A stretch of 48,025 nucleotides of DNA from Prochloron sp. SulCav_FS08_3_32_3330 (GCA_020721205.1 DYNF01000019.1:1-48025); one strand, 5' to 3'. Numbered from the stretch's first letter, positions 1-10,076 are shown. Translations and numbers: made by a program. Notes: generated by a model from the letters alone, not told the origin.

Positions 1-2783
1 GCTCATTATTAAGTTTAGAATTAGACTTAACAAATAGTAATCTTAATTTATCAGAATTAACCCCTTTAGACTTACCCGCATTATTAACAGGAAGTGAAGT
101 TAATACAGGTTTAGAAATTAATAATGATGGTAAAGTAATTATAACAGATTGGAACACAATTATACCAACAGAGCAAGGAGCATCTTTGATTTCAGGAATA
201 ATTGATACTTCAGGAAATAATGGCGGTAATATTTTAATTTTAGGGAATAAAGTAGGTCTATTTGATGCTAATATTAATGCTAATGGGAATAATAATGGAG
301 GTACAATTTTAATCGGTGGAGATTATCAAGGTCAAGGTTTAATTCCTAATTCTCAAATTACTTTTGTTGATCCTAATACTACAATTAATGCTGATAGTTT
401 AAACGAAGGAAATGGAGGAAAAGTAATTATTTGGGCGGATCAAACTACAAGATTTTTTGGTGAAATTAATGCCAGAGGTGGTAATATTTCAGGGGATGGA
501 GGTTTTGTGGAAGTTAGTGGTAAAAATAACCTTAATTTTCAAGGAAAAGTTAATACTTTTGCCCCCAATGGTAATATAGGTACATTACTTTTAGATCCTG
601 ATAATCTTACGATTGTTGATGGGAATAGTCCTTATTCAGGTACTACTAATATATTTGATGGAATATTATTAGCAACAGATGATCCCGGAGATCAAACAAT
701 GGGAGTAAATTATCTACTTGATTATGTACTACATTATACTGATGTCACATTAGAAGCAAGTAATAATATTACTTGGGATGCACCTCTTATCTACACTGCT
801 GGAGCGACAGTAGGTTTAAAGAATGATCGTATTTTAACTTTAAAAGCAGGTAATTTAATTACGATTAATAATAGTATCTCATCATCTTTTGACACTGGCT
901 TAAATCAGTCTTTAAAGTTAACTTTAAATGCTACAGGTAATGAAATTGTAATTAATAGTAATATTGATACTTTTGGTGGTTCTATTAATATGACAGCTAC
1001 GGGTGGTAATATTACGGTTGGTAATAATGTTACTTTAAAAACAGGAGAAGAATTTGGTAGTGTCGGAAATATTAGTTTGATCGCCTCAAATGGTTTAATT
1101 AATATTGGTAGTGGTGTGATCTTTGATACTACTGTACCTTCAGGCACAACAGGAGGAGTAACTACAATTACTAATCCTGAAAATGTTACTAATAATGGTA
1201 CATTAACTTTAGGATCAGGAAATATTACTCTCGAAGCTAAACCTCCCGAAACACTGCCCGAAACACCTGTTTATACAGAAATTATAGAGACTACAGAAAT
1301 TATAGAGACTACAGAAATTATAGATGACTATTATCAATATAATTTTAATAATTATGAATTTGATTATAACTATCAAATTGCTGATAGTACAGATCATACT
1401 AAAGAAAAATTTGATTATTGTGAAAATAGTCTTTTAAGCTTATTTAGTGGCGATAATTTAGCGCATATTCGTCAATTTGAAAAAAGAATTAATGAAGATA
1501 TCTATGGTTACTATTTAGGGAATAGTAATATTACTTGTAAAGGGAATGTTAGCCCTCAAGCAAGACTAAGACAAATTGAAGAATTAACAGGGGAAAAAGG
1601 AGCTTTAATTTATGCTCGTTTTGTGCCAGAAAATGAAGAAATAATTGAAGATGATAATTTAATTTGGTTATTAAATAAATCCAATCTTAAATCTGAATTA
1701 TCCCCCAATCCTGAAAAGAAAGCTGTTGATCAATTAGAAATTACTGTTATTACTGGTAATGGTGATATTATTAAGAAAAAAATCCCCGAAGCTACAAGAG
1801 AAAATGTTAAAACTTTAGTCAATAAATTTATTGCTTCAGTAACAGATACTCGACGCAAAAAAGCTTATGAAACTCCATCAAAACAACTCTATAATGTTTT
1901 AATTACACCGATCGAATCAGAATTGAATAGTCAAGATATTGATAATCTTACTTTTGTGATGGATGAAGAATTGAGATCTCTTTCCGTTGCCGCCTTATAT
2001 GATGAAAAAACTGAACAATTTTTAGTGGAAAAATATAGTTTGGCAATGATGCCTAGTTTTTCTCTAACTAATAGTGAGTATTCTGACATTAAAAATACAC
2101 CAATTCTCACAATGGGTTCAGAAAAATTTGAAAACAAAAATCAAGAACAAAGTCCTTTACCTGCTGTTCCCACTGAATTATCTCTGATTACTAATCAAAT
2201 GTGGCAAGGAGAAGGGGAGTTATTTTTAAATGAAAACTTTACGATTAGTAATTTACAAGAAGTTCGAGCCAGTGAAACTCCTTTCGGTATCTTACATTTA
2301 GCTACTCATGGAGAATTTCACACGGGCAGTGTGGATAACTCTTATATTCAATTTTGGGATAATAAATTATCCCTTGATCAACTCGAAACCCTCAGATTAA
2401 ACGCTCCGCCTGTAGATCTCTTGGTGTTATCCGCCTGTAAAACGGCTGTGGGGGATAAAGACGCAGAATTAGGTTTTGCGGGTCTTGCGATCGCCGCCGG
2501 AGTCAAAACGTCTCTCGGTAGTTTATGGTATGTGTCAGATCAAGGCACATTAGCCCTAATGACCAGTTTTTATAATGCCCTACGTTATGCACCGATTAAA
2601 GCTGAAGCCTTGCGCTCCGCTCAGATAGACATGATTAAGGGAAATGTACACTATGAAAACGGAGAATTAATTGTCAATTCAGAGGCTATTCCTTTACCCG
2701 AAAATTTAGCAAGACAGGGAACACCTGATCTATCTCATCCTTATTATTGGAGTGCGTTTACACTGGTAGGCAGTCCTTGGTAA
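1..2783 (+). CDS. Secreted TpsA-type exoprotein with C-terminal CHAT protease domain (5' end outside window)
   Basis: The frame is open from base 3, so the gene begins before the window; a TTG at 186 is not a believable start. The first ~370 visible codons are low-complexity, Asn/Gly/Ile/Thr-rich repeats (GGNILI-, GNITV-like) typical of the beta-helix of filamentous-haemagglutinin (TpsA) proteins. A Glu/Thr/Ile-rich linker with a repeated ETTEII unit (about 1280-1330) leads into a C-terminal CHAT domain, a caspase-like peptidase fold. The expected dyad is visible: His in HLATHGEF (codon at 2307) and Cys in LVLSACKTA (codon at 2436). The next gene encodes a TpsB transporter, so export by two-partner secretion to the cell surface is inferred. 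The secretion signal and TPS domain would lie upstream and cannot be seen. The substrate is unknown. Confidence 0.85.
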   Translation, partial: SLLSLELDLTNSNLNLSELTPLDLPALLTGSEVNTGLEINNDGKVIITDWNTIIPTEQGASLISGIIDTSGNNGGNILILGNKVGLFDANINANGNNNGGTILIGGDYQGQGLIPNSQITFVDPNTTINADSLNEGNGGKVIIWADQTTRFFGEINARGGNISGDGGFVEVSGKNNLNFQGKVNTFAPNGNIGTLLLDPDNLTIVDGNSPYSGTTNIFDGILLATDDPGDQTMGVNYLLDYVLHYTDVTLEASNNITWDAPLIYTAGATVGLKNDRILTLKAGNLITINNSISSSFDTGLNQSLKLTLNATGNEIVINSNIDTFGGSINMTATGGNITVGNNVTLKTGEEFGSVGNISLIASNGLINIGSGVIFDTTVPSGTTGGVTTITNPENVTNNGTLTLGSGNITLEAKPPETLPETPVYTEIIETTEIIETTEIIDDYYQYNFNNYEFDYNYQIADSTDHTKEKFDYCENSLLSLFSGDNLAHIRQFEKRINEDIYGYYLGNSNITCKGNVSPQARLRQIEELTGEKGALIYARFVPENEEIIEDDNLIWLLNKSNLKSELSPNPEKKAVDQLEITVITGNGDIIKKKIPEATRENVKTLVNKFIASVTDTRRKKAYETPSKQLYNVLITPIESELNSQDIDNLTFVMDEELRSLSVAALYDEKTEQFLVEKYSLAMMPSFSLTNSEYSDIKNTPILTMGSEKFENKNQEQSPLPAVPTELSLITNQMWQGEGELFLNENFTISNLQEVRASETPFGILHLATHGEFHTGSVDNSYIQFWDNKLSLDQLETLRLNAPPVDLLVLSACKTAVGDKDAELGFAGLAIAAGVKTSLGSLWYVSDQGTLALMTSFYNALRYAPIKAEALRSAQIDMIKGNVHYENGELIVNSEAIPLPENLARQGTPDLSHPYYWSAFTLVGSPW

Positions 2784-2816
2784 ATCAATATTAGTTGACA
2801 GTTGATAGATCGTGGT

Positions 2817-2833
2817 ACAGGCATCCTGCCTGT
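2817..2833. repeat. Short palindrome after tpsA-like gene
   Basis: ACAGGCATCCTGCCTGT is a short inverted repeat 34 bases past the stop codon. A closely similar palindrome occurs in the opposite orientation at 33861-33879. There is no T-run, so it is a dispersed palindrome rather than a clear terminator. Confidence 0.5.
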
Positions 2834-2856
2834 TACTAACAAACTTATTATTGATT

Positions 2857-2987
2857 AAGTAGGTGATCATAAATAAAGTAACAAAAAGAAGATGGTTCGT
2901 AGTTGGGCTTCAGCCCAATCTAGTTAGGGCTGAAGCCCAACTACGAACTTTTTTATCTACTGAATATATATTTATTACCACCTACTT
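2857..2987. mobile_element. MITE-like element, AAGTAGGTG family, copy 1
   Basis: This 131-bp element is bounded by imperfect terminal inverted repeats (AAGTAGGTGATCATAAATA on the left, the complement of roughly the same sequence on the right). Its core is a strong hairpin with arms CGTAGTTGGGCTTCAGCCC and complement, followed by ACTTTTTTAT. A second copy with the same ends and arms but a different loop is at 44499-44623. It has no coding capacity, so it is probably non-autonomous. It sits between the exoprotein gene and its transporter, and its stem plus T-run could reduce transcription between them. Confidence 0.75.
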
Positions 2988-3098
2988 ACTTGAGTTGTAC
3001 AATCTATCTGTATACCATACAGTATAGGAAATTTTTAACACAAAACCGTCAAGAACGGGCTTTTAAATCAAATTTACGAATAACAAGTTAAATAATTT

Positions 3099-4913
3099 AT
3101 GAACCGCTTTACATTATTTCAATTCTGTCCTCAATTTCAACTAAAATATTTAGCAATGATCCTCGGTTTGCTCCTTTTAAATCTTACCGTTATAGGGATT
3201 AAACCCACTTTAGCTAAAAGCTTAACCCCTAATCACTCCAGCACAAAACCTGAGTTAAAAAAAGAACCTAAAACGATTATTGCACAGGATAATATTTCCC
3301 CTGAAAGCAATAGAGATCGCTTTGTTCAACCTGCTCCCCTTCCTGATCCCTTACCCGAAGAAACGGAAACACCTGTTACTCCCACTCCCCCCACTACAAC
3401 TACCCCCCCGATCGCCGGGGGAAATATTAATATTAAAACTATCACAGTGGAAGGAAGTAGTATTTTTACCGAAGAAGATTTTAGGGAATTTATCCAACCC
3501 CTAGAAGGTCAAAAAGTCACCGTAGACCAGTTACAAGGGGTGGCAGATCAAATTACTCAACTTTACCTAGAACAAGGCTATATTACCAGTCGTGCCGTGA
3601 TTGATCAAAATTCTCTCAGTACAGGTAATATTAATATTGATATAATCGAAGGCAGTTTAGAAGCGATCGAAGTGGAAGGTACAGAACGCCTCAATCCTGA
3701 TTATATTCGAGATCGGATCGCCCTTGGTGCAAGTGTTCCCCTGAATACAGCAGATTTAGAAGATCAACTCCGTTTATTACGCACCGATCCCCTGTTAGAG
3801 AATATCGAAGCCAGTTTAAAATCAGGAACAGGTTTAGGTCAAAGTATTTTATTCGTTACCGTTACAGAAGCCCGTTCTTTTTCTGGCGATTTTAGCATAG
3901 ATAACTATTCCCCTCCCAGTGTAGGTTCTGAGCGTTTCGGCATGAATCTACGTTATCAAAATGTCTCCGGTTTAGGAGATAATCTCGGTTTACTTTATCA
4001 ACATACTTTACAAGGGGGATCCGATAACCTCGATCTCAATTATCGTATCCCCGTAAATGCCATGAATGGTACTGTACAACTAAGAAGCGTGTTAAACTGG
4101 AACAGTGTTACTCAACCAAATTTAGCCTTTTTAGATATTTCGGGAGAATCGGATCTTTATGAAATAAGTTACCGCCAACCCCTAATCCGTACACCCAAAG
4201 AAGAATTTGCCCTATCTTTAGGTTTCACCCGTCAAGATGGACAAACCTTCACCTTTGCAGGTCCCACCGCTTTTGGTACAGGACCTGATCCCTTTGATGG
4301 TACAACCCGCACCAGTGTGTTAAAATTTGGACAAGAATATATCTCAAGAGATGGTGCGGGTGCTTGGGCGTTACGCTCATCCTTAAATTTTGGTACAGGC
4401 TTATTTGGCGTAACGGATGTCAACCCGAATGTTAACGGTTATTTTTTCAGTTGGTTAGGACAAATGCAACGGGTTCAAGTTCTTAATCCTGATAATTTCC
4501 TCATTATTCAAGCGGATTTACAATTATCTCCCGACGGGTTATTACCCTCTCAACAGTTTGTAATCGGTGGAGGTCAATCTATTCGAGGTTATCGTCAAAA
4601 TGTGCGCGCCGGGGATAATGGTTTTCGAGTTTCGATCGAAGATCGTATCACTTTAGAAAGAAATGAAGCGGGAGAATCAATTTTTCAAATTGCACCTTTT
4701 TTTGATTTTGGTAATGTGTGGAATGTCAGTGATAACCCAAATATTTTACAAAATGAAACTTTTATTATGGGTTTAGGAATGGGAATTTTATGGCAACCTT
4801 TACCAAAATTAAATATTCGTTTAGATTATGGTTTTCCTATTATGAATCTTGAAGATCGGGCGACTAATGCTCAAGATGAAGGGTTTTATTTTAGTATTAA
4901 TTATAATCTTTAA
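3099..4913 (+). CDS. TpsB/FhaC/ShlB-family outer-membrane transporter of two-partner secretion
   Basis: A 604-residue protein of usual TpsB size. It has an N-terminal signal peptide (hydrophobic stretch about residues 18-38, then TLAKS), a Pro/Thr-rich linker (about 80-105), a POTRA region (about 107-195, including TVEGSSIFTEEDF and a segment ending GYITSRAV), and a C-terminal 16-strand-type barrel region. The motif GGGQSIRGYRQN matches the conserved (V/I)RGY loop motif of the Omp85/TpsB superfamily, and the chain ends in an aromatic/hydrophobic strand (FYFSINYNL). In this family the protein moves one TpsA partner across the outer membrane; the upstream CHAT exoprotein is the obvious cargo. 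The 315-bp gap between them contains a mobile element, so co-transcription is uncertain. Confidence 0.93.
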   Translation: MNRFTLFQFCPQFQLKYLAMILGLLLLNLTVIGIKPTLAKSLTPNHSSTKPELKKEPKTIIAQDNISPESNRDRFVQPAPLPDPLPEETETPVTPTPPTTTTPPIAGGNINIKTITVEGSSIFTEEDFREFIQPLEGQKVTVDQLQGVADQITQLYLEQGYITSRAVIDQNSLSTGNINIDIIEGSLEAIEVEGTERLNPDYIRDRIALGASVPLNTADLEDQLRLLRTDPLLENIEASLKSGTGLGQSILFVTVTEARSFSGDFSIDNYSPPSVGSERFGMNLRYQNVSGLGDNLGLLYQHTLQGGSDNLDLNYRIPVNAMNGTVQLRSVLNWNSVTQPNLAFLDISGESDLYEISYRQPLIRTPKEEFALSLGFTRQDGQTFTFAGPTAFGTGPDPFDGTTRTSVLKFGQEYISRDGAGAWALRSSLNFGTGLFGVTDVNPNVNGYFFSWLGQMQRVQVLNPDNFLIIQADLQLSPDGLLPSQQFVIGGGQSIRGYRQNVRAGDNGFRVSIEDRITLERNEAGESIFQIAPFFDFGNVWNVSDNPNILQNETFIMGLGMGILWQPLPKLNIRLDYGFPIMNLEDRATNAQDEGFYFSINYNL

Positions 4914-5097
4914 AAGGTGTTTTCATTCTTGGTAAGCAACGGGTTTTAACCCGTTGCTACATAAGCAAAACCTGCATAGGCAGGTTGAATTTTTTAATAT
5001 TAGTTAATATTTAATCCTAAAACCAGTGAAGACGGGTTTTGTTTGGGTAGCAACGGGTTTTAACCCGTTGGGAAAAAAAAAGAATGAAAACACCCTG
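4914..5097. mobile_element. MITE-like element, AGGGCGTTTTCATTC family, copy A (inverted)
   Basis: The terminal inverted repeats are AAGGTGTTTTCATTCTT and AAGAATGAAAACACCCTG. Each end carries an internal 22-bp palindrome (GCAACGGGTT...AACCCGTTGC), and the middle has an A/T-rich stretch and a GACGGGTTTTGTTTGGGTAGC block. The same element lies in the opposite orientation at 30232, 30427 and 41440. It begins immediately after the TpsB stop codon and could act as that gene's terminator. No clear target duplication is visible at this copy. Confidence 0.8.
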
Positions 5098-5100
5098 CCT

Positions 5101-5137
5101 TATGTAGCAAAGGGTTTCAACCCGTTGCTTTTTTGAT
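5101..5137. repeat. Partial copy of the same palindromic element
   Basis: Just outside copy A there is a lone end-fragment: TATGTAGCAAAGGGTTTCAA followed by CCCGTTGC and a T-run. It matches one internal palindrome arm of the AGGGCG family, with a mispaired base in the stem. It may be the remains of a second insertion. Confidence 0.6.
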
Positions 5138-5234
5138 CATTAATAATTATGACCACTTATTGATAAACTTTGACTAAAGATCAAAATTATCTTAAACTTA
5201 TTAATGTAATTATAACGTATTTATTGACAAGAAT

Positions 5235-6185
5235 ATGCAAGAAAAATTAAAACCCGATTGGACTGGTGCTGATCTTTTATCTCGTTTTGTTAATTTATTA
5301 ATTAATACTAAGCCTTTATATCAACTGATGAAAGCACAAGCGAGAAATGTGATGATTAATACAGCCGAAAAAAATGGTGTTCCTTGGCGAAAAAATTATC
5401 AAGATTTAGAACAATCTAATATTAAAGAGTCTTTACAAGAACTAACTAATCCTAATATTAATTATCCTGATTATTTTAATGTACCCTTTCATGCTTATGA
5501 CGAGGGAAATATGTCTTGGAAAGCCGCTTTTGAAGTTAATTCTGCTACTTATGCCATGGCTTTACGAGTCTGGAAAAATGAAAAATTAACTCCAGAAACT
5601 GCCCATAATCGTTTAAGAGGTAGCTTCCATCAAGTATTAAAAGAATATCTATCTTTTCCAATTAAAAATGTCTTAGATGTGGGTTGTTCTGTCGGAATTT
5701 CTACCCTTGCTTTACATCATTTTTTAATTCAACAACAAACGGAAAAAGTTAACACTATGGGCATAGATTTATCGCCTTATATGTTAGCTGTAGCGAAAAA
5801 GAATGATGAAAAAAATGAAATTTCTCAATGGATTCATGGTTTAGCAGAAAAAACAGATTTTGAGGATAATTCTTTTGATTTAATAACTATTCAATTTTTA
5901 TTACATGAGTTACCAAATCAAGCGACTAAGGATATTTTTCAAGAAATTTTCCGCATTTTACGTCCGGGTGGTTGTTTAGGAATAGTTGATAATAATCCTC
6001 GTTCAAAAGTTATTCAAAATTTACCTCCGGCGTTATTTTTATTAATGAAAAGTACCGAGCCTTGGAGCGATGAATATTATACTTTTAATGTGGAAGAAAC
6101 TTTAAAAAGTATTGGTTTTGATTATAAAATAACGACAGAAAGTGATCCTCGTCATCGGACAATTATTGCTTTTAAACCTGTTTAA
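5235..6185 (+). CDS. Class I SAM-dependent methyltransferase
   Basis: A 316-residue protein. Motif I of Rossmann-type methyltransferases is visible in VLDVGCSVGIS, the acidic motif II in MGIDLSPYML, and the post-motif region in ITIQFLLHELP and LRPGGCLGIVDNNP. An N-terminal part of about 140 residues precedes the catalytic domain and has no motif I can name. It is a stand-alone gene between a mobile element upstream and a terminator at 6195-6243. The substrate cannot be deduced; a small-molecule target (methyltransf_11/UbiE-like) is more likely than RNA, but this is inference. Confidence 0.85.
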   Translation: MQEKLKPDWTGADLLSRFVNLLINTKPLYQLMKAQARNVMINTAEKNGVPWRKNYQDLEQSNIKESLQELTNPNINYPDYFNVPFHAYDEGNMSWKAAFEVNSATYAMALRVWKNEKLTPETAHNRLRGSFHQVLKEYLSFPIKNVLDVGCSVGISTLALHHFLIQQQTEKVNTMGIDLSPYMLAVAKKNDEKNEISQWIHGLAEKTDFEDNSFDLITIQFLLHELPNQATKDIFQEIFRILRPGGCLGIVDNNPRSKVIQNLPPALFLLMKSTEPWSDEYYTFNVEETLKSIGFDYKITTESDPRHRTIIAFKPV

Positions 6186-6194
6186 TAATTAATG

Positions 6195-6243
6195 AAAAAA
6201 ATCGGGGATTTTCTGAAAATATGAGAAAAAATCCCTGATTTTT
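6195..6243 (+). terminator. Rho-independent terminator after methyltransferase
   Basis: AAAAAAATCGGGGATTTT pairs with AAAAATCCCTGATTTTT across a short loop and ends in a T-run, just past the stop codon at 6185. Confidence 0.75.
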
Positions 6244-6282
6244 GAGTTAGTTAATAAAATCAAATATTACTAATAATAATCT

Positions 6283-6693
6283 ATGCACCATATTTCTATT
6301 CGCACAGCTAATATTCATCAGGCGATCGCATTTTATGAAAAGTTAGGTTTTACGATAGAAGAAAGATTTACAACGGGTTATACTTTAGCTTGTTGGATGA
6401 TTGGTTTAGATGGTAGAATTGAATTAATCCAAATTCCTGAGCCTAAACCTAGTCTTGATGCTTTTAATGATGAACATTATGTAGGATATTATCATATTTC
6501 TTTTGATTTGACAGGTAAAATTGAAAATTTAACTCAATGGTTAGAAGAATTAAAACTAAAATTACAAGATTTAAGCCCTCTGAAAGTTTTATTAGAACCC
6601 ACTCAACAGATGATCGGCGATCGCATTTATGAAGTAGTGTTTATTGCGGATCAAGATCAACTTCCCCTAGAATTTCTGAATCGGTTAAAATAG
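6283..6693 (+). CDS. VOC/glyoxalase-fold protein
   Basis: A 136-residue single-domain protein of the vicinal-oxygen-chelate superfamily. It opens with HHISIRTANIHQAIAFYEKLGFT, the typical first beta-alpha-beta unit, followed by IELIQIPEP and, near the end, YEVVFIADQDQLPLEFL with the usual Glu near the C-terminus. Such proteins bind a metal and act as lyases, dioxygenases or small-ligand binders; lactoylglutathione-lyase-like activity is possible but not shown. It lies 41 bases before the Fe-S carrier gene on the same strand and may be co-transcribed with it. Confidence 0.85.
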   Translation: MHHISIRTANIHQAIAFYEKLGFTIEERFTTGYTLACWMIGLDGRIELIQIPEPKPSLDAFNDEHYVGYYHISFDLTGKIENLTQWLEELKLKLQDLSPLKVLLEPTQQMIGDRIYEVVFIADQDQLPLEFLNRLK

Positions 6694-6734
6694 GAATTAT
6701 TCTTAATAACCATTACTCAACTCAAAAAAAGACT

Positions 6735-7094
6735 ATGACCACAGCAACTCAAACACAGCAACAAAAAGGAATACAGGTATCAGAAACCGCCCTTAATCAC
6801 CTTTTAATGTTAAAACAACAACAAGGGAAAGACCTTTGTTTAAGAGTGGGAGTCCGTCAAGGCGGATGTTCGGGAATGTCCTATATGATGGACTTTGAAG
6901 ACATCAATAATATTAATGAACATGATGATGTTTTTGATTATGAAGGCTTTAAGATTATTTGTGATAAAAAAAGCCTACTTTATCTCTATGGTTTACAATT
7001 AGACTATAGTAACGCTATGATCGGTGGCGGTTTTCAGTTTACTAACCCGAATGCGGCTCAAACTTGTGGTTGTGGGAAGTCTTTTGGGGTTTAA
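6735..7094 (+). CDS. A-type iron-sulfur cluster carrier (IscA/SufA/ErpA family)
   Basis: A 119-residue protein with the three conserved cluster-binding cysteines of A-type carriers: Cys45 in RQGGCSGMSY and Cys111/Cys113 in the C-terminal TCGCGKSF. The family receives Fe-S clusters from the SUF scaffold and passes them to apoproteins in the cytoplasm. A Gln-rich N-terminal extension of about 12 residues precedes the domain. Cyanobacteria usually carry two paralogues (IscA-like and SufA-like), and the sequence alone does not let me assign this one firmly. The palindrome at 7139-7160 with a following T-run probably ends the transcript. Confidence 0.93.
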   Translation: MTTATQTQQQKGIQVSETALNHLLMLKQQQGKDLCLRVGVRQGGCSGMSYMMDFEDINNINEHDDVFDYEGFKIICDKKSLLYLYGLQLDYSNAMIGGGFQFTNPNAAQTCGCGKSFGV

Positions 7095-7110
7095 AACTGT
7101 TTAAAATTTA

Positions 7111-7165
7111 ACCTGCGTATGTCTGTTTTGTTTATATAGCAACGGGTTTAAACCCGTTGCTTTTT
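7111..7165 (+). terminator. Half-element palindrome acting as terminator
   Basis: AACCTGCGTATGTCTGTTTT followed by a perfect 22-bp palindrome (AGCAACGGGTTT / AAACCCGTTGCT) and TTTTT. It equals one half of the AGGGCG-family element without terminal repeats. Its place 45 bases after the Fe-S carrier gene, plus the T-run, makes it a plausible intrinsic terminator of mobile-element origin. Confidence 0.65.
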
Positions 7166-7247
7166 GACTCATAATAAGTTTTATTAGTTGATATTTTATC
7201 TTATTATGTTAGAATAATATTAACCTATTATTCTTAATCAAACTCTC

Positions 7248-7868
7248 ATGTTCAAGTTTTTATCAATCTCCCCTCGCTATAAAAAGCAATTCTCTTTATC
7301 AAATATTACCCAAAAATGGAGTAAAATATTAATTTTCTCCTCTTTTTTTACGCTCACGATTAATCAAAATACCCTCGCTCAAAATCAATCTCAATCTTTA
7401 GTTGATTTATTAAGTGGTTGTTCTCGTTCAGGCTATACTTATCAATGTTATAATGATGATCGAGTGCCTTTATCAGAAAAAATAGGTTTAAAACCCCGTC
7501 CTTCTAGGACGGCTTTGTGTTAGAATGAAAGAGTAGCAAATATGCTACCTAGTCGGAGTCCCCGACGAAGTGACGACTAACCTTGAATCGGCAAGGTGTC
7601 TGGGTTTCCCAGATGGATATATGAGTAGTGGTTTCACGCTCAGCCTAGTAAACCTCGTAAGAGAGTAGGTTTTAGTAAGTAATTACTAAATCTGAATCCC
7701 CGTACCTTTAGGTCGGGGAGCAGTCAACAAGGTACAAGTTATCAAAATGTCCATATTTATGAGGCTGAATGTAATTATTTATCTCAAACTTTTCACTCTT
7801 TAACTTATGCTTGTATTGATGATCCTGAAATTATGTGTGAATTGATTAATCAAGCTCCAAAAAGATAA
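7248..7868 (+). pseudogene. Small secreted Cys-containing protein, interrupted by a mobile element
   Basis: The 5' part encodes an N-terminal hydrophobic segment (about residues 24-42, ending TLAQNQ, signal-peptide-like) and a short mature region containing GCSRSGYTYQCYNDD. It then runs into foreign hairpin sequence and stops at 7523. After the insertion (about 7485-7727), the original frame resumes at about 7728 and is open to TAA at 7866: QQGTSYQNVHIYEAECNYLS..., with further Cys residues and the ending NQAPKR. The two halves are in the same frame. The uninterrupted product would be about 125 residues; its function is unknown. A terminator follows at 7918. Confidence 0.75.
7485..7727. mobile_element. 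IS200/IS605-like non-autonomous element (PATE-type) without transposase
   Basis: About 240 bp inserted in a reading frame. The left end carries the hairpin CCGTCCTTCTAGGACGG (7496-7512). The right end carries GAATCCCCGTACCTTTAGGT then CGGGGAGCAGTCAA, the subterminal hairpin style of cyanobacterial IS200/IS605 elements. There are no terminal inverted repeats and no target duplication, as expected for this family. The interior has no ORF but several small hairpins (GTAGCAAATATGCTAC; GTCGGAGTCCCCGAC; TTTAGTAAGTAATTACTAAA). It could derive from the 3' end of a tnpB element that encodes a guide RNA. Boundaries are approximate and the orientation is not certain. Confidence 0.65.
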
Positions 7869-7917
7869 TTTTTCATCTCAAAATTAAAGGTAGAAAAGCA
7901 AAATCTTACATTTCTAC

Positions 7918-7975
7918 AAAATATTTAAAAAAGTCGAGAAATTTTCCGAAAAAATCCGACTTTTTTAAATATTTT
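7918..7975. terminator. Strong bidirectional terminator hairpin
   Basis: AAAATATTTAAAAAAGTCG pairs with CGACTTTTTTAAATATTTT over a loop of about 20 bases. It has A- and T-runs on both sides and follows the interrupted secreted-protein gene. Confidence 0.8.
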
Positions 7976-8116
7976 GAGTTAGAATATAAAGAAATAACTT
8001 CCCTAGAGTTCTAAAAGAGCGATATTATTAGCGATCACTTTTGTAGTAGCGGATGTTTTTTTAGAAAGTGATTATTTTGTTATAATTGAATTTGCGATAA
8101 TAGAAAAATAAGTAGA

Positions 8117-8347
8117 ATGTTAACATTTATGAACACACTTAAATATAAAACAAAAATTAAAGACGGTCAACTTGATTTACCTCCGCTTAACTTACCAGAA
8201 GGAACAATTGTCGAAGCCATTTTATTGATTAAAGAATCTATTGATAGCGATGAAACAGAATATCTGCTATCAACAGAAGCTAATCGTCAACATCTCAAAG
8301 AAGCAGTGGAATTACTCAAAAATACTGAAAACTATATCTATTACTAA
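8117..8347 (+). CDS. Antitoxin-like small protein without visible toxin
   Basis: A 76-residue protein. The N-terminal half (YKTKIKDGQLDLPPLNLPEG then TIVEAILLI) resembles the short beta-rich start of DUF104/AbrB-like antitoxins. The C-terminal half (LLSTEANRQHLKEAVELL) resembles the helix of YefM/Phd-type antitoxins. The start could be 8117 or the ATG at 8129. No toxin gene follows: a terminator and the convergent pyrG gene come next. It is called an orphan antitoxin on pattern only and could be a conserved protein of another kind. Confidence 0.55.
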   Translation: MLTFMNTLKYKTKIKDGQLDLPPLNLPEGTIVEAILLIKESIDSDETEYLLSTEANRQHLKEAVELLKNTENYIYY

Positions 8348-8378
8348 ATTAATTATTAGGTTGAGTCTGTTAAGAGTT

Positions 8379-8444
8379 AAAAGTCGAGGATTTTAATTAA
8401 TTTTAGATTTAATCAATTAAATTTAGGCAAATCCCCGACTTTTT
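8379..8444. terminator. Bidirectional terminator between the antitoxin-like gene and pyrG
   Basis: AAAAGTCGAGGATTT pairs with AAATCCCCGACTTTTT. It lies between two convergent genes, with A and T runs on the outer sides. Confidence 0.75.
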
Positions 8445-8453
8445 GATCATAAC

Positions 8454-10076
<1,623 letters not shown>

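Noticed and set aside
186-200. TTG at 186 as the start of the first gene
   Set aside because: The frame is open from base 3 and encodes similar Leu/Asn-rich sequence, so the gene simply starts before the window.
905-2137. Minus-strand open frames inside the exoprotein gene
   Set aside because: They overlap a clearly coding plus-strand frame, have repetitive composition caused by the opposite strand, and match nothing recognisable.
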